The notes under the pieces: model-generated
Seen by the model: the letters and a program-made list of their open reading frames with translations, nothing else
Told to the model about the DNA's origin: nothing
Databases searched by the model: none
DNA from: Caulobacter henricii
GTDB taxonomy: Bacteria > Pseudomonadota > Alphaproteobacteria > Caulobacterales > Caulobacteraceae
NCBI RefSeq assembly: GCF_001414055.1
Contig: NZ_CP013002.1
Span: 2,356,001-2,420,000 of the forward strand
DNA length: 64,000 nucleotides
Reading direction: 5' to 3'
Translations under genes and position numbers: made by a program
Shown here: positions 56,860-64,000 of the stretch, piece by piece
Numbering within the stretch: the stretch's first letter is position 1
Layout of the letters: the number at the start of each line of letters is the position of its first letter

Positions 56860-57452
56860 GAGACGATATCCGATGCGGTTGAGCCGCCGGCCTTGACGGC
56901 CTTGCGGCGCGGGGCGCGAGCCGCCTTGGGAGCCTCGACCACGACCTCGGCCTTGGGCGCGCGCTTGCGGGGCGCGGCCTTGGCAACCGGGGCCTCAACC
57001 ACAGCCTGGGCCTTGGCGGCGCGCGGCTTGCGGGGCTTGGCGGCGGTCGGCTCGGCCGCAGTCTGGGGTGGCAGGATCGAAGGTTCGCTGACGGCACCGA
57101 TCGGCTGGTAGCCGGCATGGGGCGAAACCTGCACGGCCCCGCTGCTCAGACTGGCGTCGATGTCGGCAAAGACCTGGTCGACGCCGACGTCCTTGGCCTG
57201 GTCAGCCGCTTCGCGCAGGGGCGAGACATACTGGCCCGACCGCATGGCCTCGACCTCACGACGCAGGTCGTCGAGTTCGGACTGGCGAGCCATCTCGTCG
57301 AAGCTGGCGCGAAATTCTGACGCCATGCCGCGCATCTTGCCGACGAACTGACCCAGCTTGCGGAGCAGCATGGGCAGATCCTTCGGACCCACCACGATCA
57401 GGGCGACCGCAGCGATGACCAGAAGTTCCGAGCCGCCGATATCAGGAAGCAT
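56856..57452 (-). CDS. tatB: Sec-independent translocase subunit TatB
   Basis: A 198-residue protein: MLPDIGGSELLVIAAVALIV forms the membrane helix with the conserved Glu, GPKDLPMLLRKLGQFVGKMR the hinge and amphipathic helix, and a long Ala/Lys/Pro-rich cytoplasmic tail (PRKRAPKAEVVVEAPKAAR-like repeats) follows. TatB works with TatC as signal peptide receptor. The tail is longer than in E. coli and repetitive. It is coupled to tatC and lies about 90 bases from tatA. Confidence 0.94.
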   Translation of the reverse strand: MLPDIGGSELLVIAAVALIVVGPKDLPMLLRKLGQFVGKMRGMASEFRASFDEMARQSELDDLRREVEAMRSGQYVSPLREAADQAKDVGVDQVFADIDASLSSGAVQVSPHAGYQPIGAVSEPSILPPQTAAEPTAAKPRKPRAAKAQAVVEAPVAKAAPRKRAPKAEVVVEAPKAARAPRRKAVKAGGSTASDIVS

Positions 57453-57542
57453 TGACGCGCCTTAGTGCGACGCGAGCCTTGGCCCGCTGTCGCGAAGTGA
57501 AGGGGACGCGCGCGGCGGGGTTCGCCCGCGCGCCCGGGGTTC

Positions 57543-57758
57543 TTACGACTTTTCTTTTTCGGCTTCGGTGCGCGGCAGCGCGCCGGTGGCCTTGCTGTCA
57601 GCGCTCTCGCTGCTGGTGTCGTCCTTCAGGCCGTCCTTGAAGGCGCGAATGCCCTTGGCGGCATCGCCCATGATTCCCGACAGCTTGCCACGGCCACCGA
57701 ACAGCAGGGCGACGACCCCAAGCACGATCACCCAGTGAATCCAGCTCATGCTACCCAT
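57543..57758 (-). CDS. tatA: Sec-independent translocase subunit TatA
   Basis: A 71-residue pore-forming subunit. [20 protein letters not shown] is the N-terminal membrane helix, [20 protein letters not shown] the F/G-rich hinge and amphipathic helix, and the short tail is polar. The ATG at 57758 is preferred because AAGGAG lies ten bases before it; another ATG at 57767 would be only one base from that site. First gene of the tatA-tatB-tatC run. Confidence 0.95.
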   Translation of the reverse strand: MGSMSWIHWVIVLGVVALLFGGRGKLSGIMGDAAKGIRAFKDGLKDDTSSESADSKATGALPRTEAEKEKS

Positions 57759-58272
57759 AGCGACCATGCTCCTTGCGACAGCGGCCCATTAGCCGCTGCG
57801 GCGTGTCGTTACAATCTCTCAGACAATATAGGCGTTCGCGAGGCAGGGAGCCAAGGGTCTGTCCGCCCCCGCGGCGGATCGAAGGGTTCCCGCCACTGGG
57901 GCGAGTGTTCACCGGAACCGGCACGGGTTGGCGGTGGCGATCTGAAGGTCGGGTTTGGGCGTTTGTGCTGGTGGCTCCTCACGACCATGAGCTGGCCTTG
58001 CCCTCACCCCTTGCGGGAGAGGGTGGCCCGCGAAGCGGGTCGGGTGAGGGGTCGCGCCGGCCTTTCCGATAAGGTTCTCAGCCCCTCATCCGTCAGCTTC
58101 GCTGACACCTTCTCCCACAAGGGGAGAAGGGTAGTGTTGTCCGCTCCCCACCCCGAACAGACGTTCGCAATGTCCGCATCCGGCACCGGCACCCGACCTT
58201 TGGCAGAGTCAGTGCATTCCCTCATTCAACGGCGGGAATGACGGAGGCCAAAGGGCGCTATCGCGCCTGACC
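57759..58272. other. gap between scpB and tatA with a long palindromic repeat
   Basis: No gene is seen. A large palindromic element occupies 58001-58131. Frames through the segment (for example 57735-58241 rightward) are low-complexity and lack ribosome binding sites. The tatA promoter must lie near the left edge: AAGGAG before tatA is clear, but no confident -35/-10 pair was found. Confidence 0.45.
58001..58131. repeat. palindromic intergenic repeat, family R3
   Basis: Two linked units: CCCTCACCCCTTGCGGGAGA then GGGTGGCCCGCGAAGCGGGT and CGGGTGAGGGG; and CCCCTCATCCGTCAGCTTCG then CTGACACCTTCTCCCACAAG and GGGAGAAGGG. Each unit folds on itself (GCCCGC-GAA-GCGGGT; GTCAGC-TTC-GCTGAC). The type is familiar from many alphaproteobacterial genomes. 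It lies in the gap between scpB and tatA. Confidence 0.75.
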
Positions 58273-58935
58273 TCAACCCTTCTCCAGCTCGCCCAGGAAG
58301 TCCTGGGCAAATTCCGGGGCCTCGTCGCCGTCTTCCAGCGGATCCTCGTCCTCGCCTGAGCGAAGGCCGAGCGGGTCGGGCACCGAAAAGCCCGGCGGCA
58401 GGTTCATTTCCAGCAGGCCGGCGGCCTTCATCTCGGTGATGCCCGGCAAGTCGGACAGGGTCGCCAGGCCGTAATGCTCGAGAAAGGCGTCCGTGGTGCC
58501 CAGCGTCACCGGACGACCCGGTGAGCGGCGACGGCCGCGCATCCGCACCAGGCCCAGCTCAAGCAAGACATCGATCGTGCCCCGGCTGGCCTGGACGCCG
58601 CGCACGGCCTCGATCTCGGCCCGGGTGACCGGCTGGTGATAGGCGATGATCGCCAGGGTTTCCTGGGCAGCCTTGGACAGGCGGCGCGGCTCCTCGCGCT
58701 CCTCGGTCATCAGAAAGGCCAGGTCCGTGGCGGTCTGGAAGCGCCAGCGATTGGCGACACAGACCAGCTCGATCCCCCTGCCCTCATACCGCGCCCGCAA
58801 GGCGGCGATCCCGGCCTGGATGTCGGCACCGTACGGCAGGCGCTTGGCCAGGTCGACATCGCTCAGCGGCTCGGCGGCCGCAAACAGCAGGGCCTCGATG
58901 CAGCGCTCGGTGAACTGGGGGTCGATCTGGGTCAT
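58273..58935 (-). CDS. scpB: segregation and condensation protein ScpB
   Basis: A 220-residue protein of two winged-helix domains that joins ScpA and SMC in chromosome condensation. FTERCIEALLFAAAEPLSD at the start, AAQETLAIIAYHQPVTRAEI in the middle, and RGVQASRGTIDVLLELGLVR with GRPVTLGTTDAFLEHYGL are conserved. A C-terminal acidic tail follows. The ATG at 58935 gives MTQIDPQ; a GTG two codons earlier is possible. It follows scpA across a gap holding a 27-base inverted repeat. Confidence 0.94.
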   Translation of the reverse strand: MTQIDPQFTERCIEALLFAAAEPLSDVDLAKRLPYGADIQAGIAALRARYEGRGIELVCVANRWRFQTATDLAFLMTEEREEPRRLSKAAQETLAIIAYHQPVTRAEIEAVRGVQASRGTIDVLLELGLVRMRGRRRSPGRPVTLGTTDAFLEHYGLATLSDLPGITEMKAAGLLEMNLPPGFSVPDPLGLRSGEDEDPLEDGDEAPEFAQDFLGELEKG

Positions 58936-58953
58936 GGCCACCCTATAACCGCT

Positions 58954-59073
58954 CTCCCCGGCGAAAGCCGGGGCCCAGATTCAGCCTGAGCGTCTGGGGA
59001 TGATCCGCTTTGCGACCTTGCCAGGAATTGAGGCACCCTGGATTCGATCTGGGCCCCGGCTTTCGCCGGGGAG
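58954..59073. repeat. 27-base perfect inverted repeat pair between scpA and scpB
   Basis: CTCCCCGGCGAAAGCCGGGG plus CCCAGAT (58954-58980) is repeated as an exact reverse complement at 59047-59073, 66 bases apart. Each arm is itself a hairpin (CCCCGGC-GAAA-GCCGGGG). The pair spans almost all of the scpA-scpB gap and has the layout of a small non-autonomous mobile element or REP doublet. Confidence 0.85.
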
Positions 59074-59092
59074 ACCGGGAATTTGCAAACCC

Positions 59093-59917
59093 TCACTCCA
59101 CGGCCTCCAGCGGTTCGGCCCGGCTCCGCAGATAGATGTCGGTGAAAGCCTCCATCTGCCGCGCCTCCAGCACGCCCTCCTTCACCAGCTCCAGCGAGGC
59201 GGCCAGGGTCGAGGCCAGGTAGGAGGCCGGCGACGGGCCGTCGTCCTCGTCCAGGGACCGCTCCACCGGAGCAACCGTCGCCAGGGTCGTCCAGTCGTCC
59301 ATACGGGGCAGCAGGGTGCGCAGCCGGTCGCGGGCATCCTCCAGCGGATAGGCCGTCGGCGGTCGCGGGGCGTAGTGGCGGCTGTGCTCTTTCTTGCGCT
59401 GGGTGATGTAGGCGCTCATCAGGCCATAGAGGTCGCCCTCCAGTCGCGTCGAGGAGACGATCTTCACCGCCTCGGGATCGCCGCGCATGAAGACATCGCG
59501 CTTGAGCAGAGGGCGCTCCTTCAGGGCCTCGACGGCCTTGCGCATGACATCGAGCTTGGCGAGCCGGAACGCCAGTTGCGCGGCCATCTCCTCGGCCGGC
59601 GGCTCTTCGGTTCTGGCCCGTTCGGGCTTGGGCAAAAGCAGGCGGGATTTCAGATAGGCCAGCCAGGCGGCCATCACCAGATAGTCGGCCGCCAGCGAGA
59701 ACCGCACGCGCCGCGCCTGCTGGACAAAGGCCAGATACTGCTCGGCCAGGCGGGTGATGGACAGTTGCAGAAGGTCGACCTTCTGGCTGCGGGCCAGGGC
59801 CAGCAGCACATGCAGGGGGCCTTCGAAGCCGTCGATGTCGATGACCAGCGCCGCGCCGTCCTCGGCCGCCTCGTTGGCGGCTTCAAAGTCGAGCGTGGGC
59901 TGGAAGCCCGTCGTCAC
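59093..59917 (-). CDS. scpA: segregation and condensation protein ScpA
   Basis: A 274-residue kleisin that bridges the SMC heads with ScpB. LVIDIDGFEGPLHVLLALAR and QKVDLLQLSITRLAEQYLAF form the N-terminal SMC-neck-binding domain, AADYLVMAAWLAYLKSRLLL follows, and a C-terminal winged helix (LASLELVKEGVLEARQMEAF-like) binds the SMC cap. It overlaps nagZ by four bases. Confidence 0.94.
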   Translation of the reverse strand: MTTGFQPTLDFEAANEAAEDGAALVIDIDGFEGPLHVLLALARSQKVDLLQLSITRLAEQYLAFVQQARRVRFSLAADYLVMAAWLAYLKSRLLLPKPERARTEEPPAEEMAAQLAFRLAKLDVMRKAVEALKERPLLKRDVFMRGDPEAVKIVSSTRLEGDLYGLMSAYITQRKKEHSRHYAPRPPTAYPLEDARDRLRTLLPRMDDWTTLATVAPVERSLDEDDGPSPASYLASTLAASLELVKEGVLEARQMEAFTDIYLRSRAEPLEAVE

Positions 59918-60936
59918 GCAAAGCGTCCATTGAAGGCCGCGTCAAACCGCGCGCGGGCCTCGGCGGCATCCAGCGGCTCGACCACCTTGACGATCCGGCT
60001 CATCACGGCCTGGGACCGGCGGCGGGCCTCCTTGGACAGGCCGCCGACGCCGGACATCACGGCCTTCATCTCGTCCATGTCGCCATTGCAGTGCAGGACC
60101 ACATCGCAACCGGCCACCAGACTGTCCTTGGCCCTTTGCCGGAAGTCGCCCGAAAGGGCCTTCATCGACAGGTCATCGCTCATCAGAAGTCCGTCGAAGC
60201 CGAGGGATTCACGGATGATTTTCTTGATGGCCTTCTTCGAGGTCGTGGCCGGGCGCTTGCGGTCGATGGCCGAGTAGACGACATGGGCGGTCATCGCCAT
60301 CGGCATGTCGGACAGCACCCGGAACGGGGCGAAATCGCGGGCGTCAAGCTCGGCCAGCTTGGCCTTGACCACCGGCAGTTCCAGATGGCTGTCGCTCATG
60401 GCGCGGCCATGGCCGGGAATGTGCTTGATGATCGGCAGGACGCCGCCGGCCAGCAGGCCCTCGGCAGCGGCGCGACCGAGGCTGGCCACCTGCTCGGGCG
60501 TGTCGCCATAGGCGCGGTCGCCGATGATCTCGTGGCCCTTGGGGTCGGGCACATCCAGGACCGGCACGCAGTCGACATTGACGCCGATGGCCCGCAGGTC
60601 ATGGGCGATCAAGCGCGCGCCCAGGCGGGTGATCTCCCGGGCCACCAGGGGATCATTGGCCACCAGCTCGCCATAGGCACGGCCGGGCGGATAGGTTTTC
60701 CAGTGGGGCGGCTGCAGGCGGGCGACCCGGCCGCCCTCCTGGTCGATCAGGATCGGCGCGTCAGGCCGGCCCACCGTGTCGCGCAGGGCCTGGGTCAGGG
60801 CCAGGGTCTGTTCAGGCGTATCGATATTGCGCCGGAACAGGATGAAGCCCCAGGGCTTCACGTCCCGGAAAAAAGCGACTTCATCGGCCGTCAGGGTCGT
60901 CCCGGCGCAGCCGAGGATCGCAGCGGAGGTGCTCAA
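59914..60936 (-). CDS. nagZ: beta-N-acetylhexosaminidase NagZ
   Basis: A 340-residue cytoplasmic glycoside hydrolase of family 3 that removes GlcNAc from muropeptides in cell wall recycling. LIDQEGGRVARLQPPHW binds substrate, KHIPGHGRAMSDSHLELP holds the mobile catalytic His/Asp loop, and LLMSDDLSMKALSGDF holds the nucleophile Asp. The start is TTG at 60936 with AGGG about eight bases upstream; no ATG fits. The order is SPOR protein - nagZ - scpA - scpB. Confidence 0.95.
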   Translation of the reverse strand: MSTSAAILGCAGTTLTADEVAFFRDVKPWGFILFRRNIDTPEQTLALTQALRDTVGRPDAPILIDQEGGRVARLQPPHWKTYPPGRAYGELVANDPLVAREITRLGARLIAHDLRAIGVNVDCVPVLDVPDPKGHEIIGDRAYGDTPEQVASLGRAAAEGLLAGGVLPIIKHIPGHGRAMSDSHLELPVVKAKLAELDARDFAPFRVLSDMPMAMTAHVVYSAIDRKRPATTSKKAIKKIIRESLGFDGLLMSDDLSMKALSGDFRQRAKDSLVAGCDVVLHCNGDMDEMKAVMSGVGGLSKEARRRSQAVMSRIVKVVEPLDAAEARARFDAAFNGRFA

Positions 60937-60946
60937 GCGTCTGGCC

Positions 60947-61738
60947 CTACTTCACGAAGCAGGACTTGCCCGCGGCCGAGATGGCGTCGCAGAAGGCCTT
61001 GGCGGCCTCGCGGCTGGCAAAACCCGTCACCGAGGTGCGGTAGAGGGTCGTGCCGTTCTTGTCGATCGCCTCGACCTTCTTGCCCTTGCCGGCGGCCAGA
61101 CCCGGGGCCAGGCGGGCAGCCTCGCTCCAGGCCTTGTCGGCCAGGGCGGGCGACGACAGGGCACCGATCTGGACCATGGCCGCACCGCCGGCCGCACTGG
61201 CCGGCTTGGGGGCCGCGGCCGTGGGCGTAGCGACCACGACCGGCTTGGCGGCGACCGGCTTGGGTGCCGGCGCAATGGCGGCAGTCGCCAGGGTCTCGAT
61301 GGTCGGGGCCGGCGCGGGCTTGGCAGCAGGCTTCAGCGCGGCGGGTTTCGGCGCGGCGGTCTCGACCGGGGTAGCCTCAACCGGCGCGGTCGGACGCGGC
61401 AGCGGGGTCTCGGGCTGGGCGGCGAAGGTGGGCGAGGGCTGGTTCTCTTCGTTGCGATAGATCTGCAGGCCGGCGGCCGGATCCGTGGGCTGGCTGCCGG
61501 CGGCCGGCGGCGTCTTGACCTCGGCGACCTGCGAACCGACCGTGCGCGGCGGCTCGTTGGGACCGCGAACCCCGCCGCGATAGATCAGTACCACCGCCAC
61601 CACCAGGGTCAGTAGCACGACCGCGCTGATGATCAGGGTCATGGGCAGGGGACGGGATCCGCGCACCGGCTGACGCGCATCGAACGACAGCGGCGCATCG
61701 GTCGGCGGCGTATAGGCGCCGCGGTGGGGATCAGACAT
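60947..61738 (-). CDS. SPOR-domain membrane protein
   Basis: A 263-residue bitopic protein: short cytoplasmic N-terminus, one helix (TLIISAVVLLTLVVAVVLIY, about residues 34-53), a long Pro/Ala-rich periplasmic linker, and a C-terminal SPOR domain (MVQIGALSSPALADKAWSEA through GFASREAAKAFCDAISAAGK). SPOR domains bind glycan stripped of peptides at the division site. It lies ten bases before nagZ. The C-terminal GKSCFVK is typical. Confidence 0.9.
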   Translation of the reverse strand: MSDPHRGAYTPPTDAPLSFDARQPVRGSRPLPMTLIISAVVLLTLVVAVVLIYRGGVRGPNEPPRTVGSQVAEVKTPPAAGSQPTDPAAGLQIYRNEENQPSPTFAAQPETPLPRPTAPVEATPVETAAPKPAALKPAAKPAPAPTIETLATAAIAPAPKPVAAKPVVVATPTAAAPKPASAAGGAAMVQIGALSSPALADKAWSEAARLAPGLAAGKGKKVEAIDKNGTTLYRTSVTGFASREAAKAFCDAISAAGKSCFVK

Positions 61739-61908
61739 CGCGATTAGGCTCCAGACTTGTACGCACGCGGCTCGGCCCGCCGAATCACGCGTGGGCGAAC
61801 CTAGTTTACCGAAGGCGCAAGCCGGCCATAACCGCCTGAGCCATCACGTTTTCATGGAAACGCCCATTCCCTCCTCAGATAGGGGGGACGGCGTTCGTTG
61901 CGCCGAGC

Positions 61909-63093
61909 CTAGTTCCAGACGTCGAGTTGGAACAGCTTCCTGTGTTCCTCGATGGCGAAGCGGTCGGTCATGCCGGCGATATAGTCGCAGACCACCCGGG
62001 CGCGCCCGGCCTCGTCGCGGTTCTGTGACTTCTCGAACCAGACCGACGGCAGGACGTCCGGCTCGGCCAGAAACAGCGTGAACATCTCGGCGAGAATCCG
62101 GCGCGCCTGGCTGCGGGTGCGATTGACCCGCCAGTGGCGGTACATGCGGGCGTGCAGGAACTGCCGCAGGCGGGCCAGATCCTCGGCCATGTCCGGCGAA
62201 AAGGCCACCAGGGCATGGTCCAGCGCCCGCACTTCATCGGCGGACTGCACGCCGGTGGCGGCCGCCCTTTGCAGGGTCTCGCCCATGACGTCATCGACCA
62301 TGGCCCCGATCATGCGGCGCACGGCCTCCAGGCGGGTCAGTCGCGCGTCCAGGTCCGGCCGCTCGCTCTTCACCGCAAACAGGATCGGCCCGATCAGCGG
62401 CACGTCCAGCAGTTCGTCGAGGCCAAACAGCCCCGCCTCGACCCCGTCATCGACGTCGTGGTTGTTGTAGGCGATGTCGTCGGCCAGGGCGGCGACCTGG
62501 GCCTCGGCCGAGGCCCAGGTGCCCAGGCCCAGATTGTATTCGTTGTCGTACTTGGAAATGGCCTTCCACGAGGGCTTGCCCAGCTTCTCGGTCACCGGGC
62601 CGTTGTGCTTGATGATCCCCTCGAGGGTTTCCCAGGTCAGGTTCAGGCCCAGAAAGTCCGGATAGCGGTGCTCGAGTTCGGTCACCACCCGGAAGGTCTG
62701 AACGTTGTGATCAAAGCCGCCATAGGGCTTCATCTTGTCCTGCAGCTCGTCCTCGCCGGCATGGCCAAAGGGCGGGTGGCCGATATCGTGGCCCAGGGCG
62801 ATGGTCTCGGCGAGATCGGAGTCGAGGCCCAGGGCCGTGGCCAGCGAACGCGCCACCTGGGCGACTTCCAGCGAATGGGTCAGGCGAGTGCGGAAATTGT
62901 CGCCCTCATGGGCCACGAAGACCTGGGTCTTTTCCTTGAGCCGGCGAAAGGCCGAGGTGTGGATGATCCGGTCCCGGTCACGGGCGAACGGCGTACGTGT
63001 CCGGCTCTCGTCCTCCTTGAACCGACGCCCCCGCGACCGGGTCGGATCCTCGGCATAGGGCGCGCGCGCGACAAGGTAGGGAGAAGACGTCAT
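61909..63093 (-). CDS. dgt: deoxyguanosinetriphosphate triphosphohydrolase-like protein
   Basis: A 394-residue HD-domain hydrolase that releases triphosphate from dGTP or related dNTPs. [19 protein letters not shown] (His), [18 protein letters not shown] (His-Asp) and the later [20 protein letters not shown] (Asp) build the metal site. The length fits the alphaproteobacterial Dgt-like group. The ATG at 63093 is used. It is divergent from erpA; 170 bases follow to the SPOR gene, where as I recall argS lies in Caulobacter, but no argS is present here. Confidence 0.94.
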   Translation of the reverse strand: MTSSPYLVARAPYAEDPTRSRGRRFKEDESRTRTPFARDRDRIIHTSAFRRLKEKTQVFVAHEGDNFRTRLTHSLEVAQVARSLATALGLDSDLAETIALGHDIGHPPFGHAGEDELQDKMKPYGGFDHNVQTFRVVTELEHRYPDFLGLNLTWETLEGIIKHNGPVTEKLGKPSWKAISKYDNEYNLGLGTWASAEAQVAALADDIAYNNHDVDDGVEAGLFGLDELLDVPLIGPILFAVKSERPDLDARLTRLEAVRRMIGAMVDDVMGETLQRAAATGVQSADEVRALDHALVAFSPDMAEDLARLRQFLHARMYRHWRVNRTRSQARRILAEMFTLFLAEPDVLPSVWFEKSQNRDEAGRARVVCDYIAGMTDRFAIEEHRKLFQLDVWN

Positions 63094-63170
63094 GAACAAC
63101 TCTTGGACCGCATCAGGGCTTTCACCCCTTCCGTTGGGGCGATGATATCCTCATATAGGTCAAGGATGAG

Positions 63171-63179
63171 TTTTCCACA
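63171..63179 (+). promoter_or_regulatory. DnaA-box-like 9-mer in the dgt/erpA gap
   Basis: TTTTCCACA fits the loose DnaA consensus TTWTNCACA. It lies just before the erpA start and 78 bases upstream of dgt. A chance match is quite possible; it is listed because dgt acts on replication precursors. Confidence 0.3.
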
Positions 63180-63182
63180 GCC

Positions 63183-63515
63183 ATGACCGACACAGCCGTA
63201 ACCCTTTCGCCCAACGCCGCGCGCCGCATTCACGCCATCGGACAGACCGAGGGACGCCCCGTCATGCTGCGCGTCGCGGTCGACGGCGGCGGCTGCTCCG
63301 GTTTTCAGTACCGTTTCGATCTGGTTGAAGCCGCCGAGGCCGATGACCTGAAGATCGAACGCGACGGGGCCGCGGCCCTGGTCGATGTGATCTCCCTGGC
63401 CCTGCTCAAGGGTTCGGAGATCGACTTTGTCGATGAACTGGCCGGCGCGGAGTTCCGGGTCCGCAACCCCAACGCCAAGTCCAGCTGCGGCTGCGGCGTC
63501 AGCTTCTCGATCTAG
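63183..63515 (+). CDS. erpA: iron-sulfur cluster insertion protein ErpA
   Basis: A 110-residue A-type Fe-S carrier. VDGGGCSGFQYRFDL holds the first Cys and SSCGCGVSFSI the C-terminal C-x-C pair, together binding a 2Fe-2S cluster for transfer to apoproteins. LTPNAARRI-like sequence at the start is typical. AAGGA lies about 17 bases before the ATG, so translation initiation may be unusual. The TAG stop lies at the edge of a TAGAGC palindromic repeat. Confidence 0.93.
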   Translation: MTDTAVTLSPNAARRIHAIGQTEGRPVMLRVAVDGGGCSGFQYRFDLVEAAEADDLKIERDGAAALVDVISLALLKGSEIDFVDELAGAEFRVRNPNAKSSCGCGVSFSI

Positions 63516-63565
63516 AGCGCGCTTTCCGACGAAGTGGATACGGGCTGTTCGGCGAGAAAGCGCGC
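63513..63565. repeat. TAGAGC palindromic repeat, copy D, at the erpA stop
   Basis: GCGCGCTTTC (63517-63526) and GAAAGCGCGC (63556-63565) are perfect 10-base arms 29 bases apart, preceded by TCTAGA. It has the same start (TAGAGCG...TTTCCGA) as copy C at 43035. The erpA TAG stop (63513-63515) is its first triplet. Confidence 0.75.
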
Positions 63566-63593
63566 CACTATAGCCGCCGTAGGGCCGCAGGCT

Positions 63594-63932
63594 CTACGAG
63601 GGCACGAACTGCAGGACGGTCAGGGCCAGCCCGCCCCAGGCGACGGGCGCGGCCATCGCCGCCCAGGCCTCGGTATGTTTGCCCTTGCGCCACTGCATCC
63701 AGCCGACCAGCGGGGCCAGCATGCAAACGGCCCAGAACAGGGCTCCCAGGCCGAAGCCCAGCCAGGCCACCGGATTGCCCAGATTGCCCGGACCATCGAA
63801 GACCAGGGGCGAGAACACCGCCAGAATGGCACCGATCAGGGCGGCCAACGCCCATACGAACGTGATCAGGGCCAGCAGGATCTGCTGTCCCTTTTCCGAA
63901 ATCCTGAACCCTGTCTTGAGCGCTCGCGTCAT
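63594..63932 (-). CDS. small three-helix membrane protein
   Basis: A 112-residue protein, MTRALKTGFRISEKGQQILL, with three predicted helices (about residues 16-42, 54-75 and 90-110) joined by short loops; KGKHTEAWAAMAAP lies in the last loop. No signal peptide or known motif. The ATG at 63932 is chosen; a longer frame to 63968 overlaps the divergent exonuclease start. Function unknown. Confidence 0.65.
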   Translation of the reverse strand: MTRALKTGFRISEKGQQILLALITFVWALAALIGAILAVFSPLVFDGPGNLGNPVAWLGFGLGALFWAVCMLAPLVGWMQWRKGKHTEAWAAMAAPVAWGGLALTVLQFVPS

Positions 63933-63967
63933 GCGCCCTAGCCTCCGCGCGCCCACTGGAGCCGTCA

Positions 63968-64000
63968 ATGCGTATCGCCACCTGGAATGTGAATTCTGTC
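63968..64000 (+). CDS. xthA: exodeoxyribonuclease III, first eleven codons
   Basis: The frame starts MRIATWNVNSV and leaves the window. This is the characteristic N-terminus of exonuclease III/AP endonuclease (I-A-T-W-N-V-N-S), whose first Asn is a metal-site residue. The enzyme removes abasic sites in base excision repair. It is divergent from the small membrane protein. Confidence 0.8.
   Translation, partial: MRIATWNVNSV

Noticed and set aside
57735..58241. 168-codon frame between scpB and tatA
   Set aside because: Includes repeat R3 and overlaps the tatA start; no recognisable product.

Overview
The window reads as a chromosomal segment of a high-GC alphaproteobacterium of the family Caulobacteraceae (Caulobacter or Phenylobacterium type). 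The grounds are the gene content and order (mreBCD-mrdA-rodA; lpxC-bamD-recN with ligA close by; yajC-secD-secF; dipM-pcm-surE-serS; tatABC-scpB-scpA-nagZ-SPOR-dgt), a GTTC-N7-GTTC SOS box before recN, a flavin-dependent tryptophan-halogenase-family gene, an UrcA-like secreted protein and several intergenic palindromic repeats. This assignment is from recognition, not from a search. No tRNA, rRNA, CRISPR array, prophage or insertion sequence was seen.

Layout. 1-2.6 kb: start of a Bcr/CflA efflux pump, an epoxide-hydrolase-like enzyme and a proline iminopeptidase. 2.7-8.5 kb: the cell elongation operon mreB-mreC-mreD-mrdA-rodA, read leftward. 8.8-16.5 kb: an EamA exporter with a methyltransferase, leuA (broken by one base in a G6 run) behind a leucine-rich leader peptide, a secreted alkylsulfatase-like hydrolase facing a TetR regulator across a palindromic operator, a TVP38-type membrane protein and an orphan ParA-like ATPase with a perfect DnaA box in front. 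16.8-22.2 kb: aspartate aminotransferase, small proteins, a HisKA_2-type sensor kinase, a carboxymuconolactone decarboxylase-like protein, a GST, a DUF6807 protein and a DUF4169 protein. 22.3-26.3 kb: an accessory leftward cluster of a COQ4-like protein, a flavin halogenase and an AlgX/AlgJ-like SGNH protein, with a divergent ribbon-helix-helix gene. This is the best candidate here for an undescribed pathway.

26.4-45 kb: uvrD, prmA, an M24 aminopeptidase P, a DUF2147 protein, ligA, a divergent Nramp transporter behind an FNR/FixK-like box, recN, bamD, lpxC, an S9 peptidase, a phytoene-synthase-like protein, a PuuD-like membrane protein and a Mth938-domain protein. 45-54.7 kb: secF, secD, yajC, a DUF815 ATPase, an 810-base gene-poor gap, dipM, pcm, surE and serS. 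55-64 kb: an UrcA-like protein, tatC-tatB-tatA, scpB-scpA, nagZ, a SPOR protein, dgt, erpA, a small membrane protein and the first codons of exonuclease III.

Most of the window is housekeeping: envelope growth (Mre/Rod, LpxC, BamD, DipM), protein export (Sec, Tat), chromosome care (UvrD, LigA, RecN, ScpAB) and nucleotide pools (Dgt, SurE). The interest lies in regulation (leader peptide, SOS, FNR-like and DnaA boxes, palindromic operators), in repeats that overlap the stop codons of three genes, and in the halogenase cluster.
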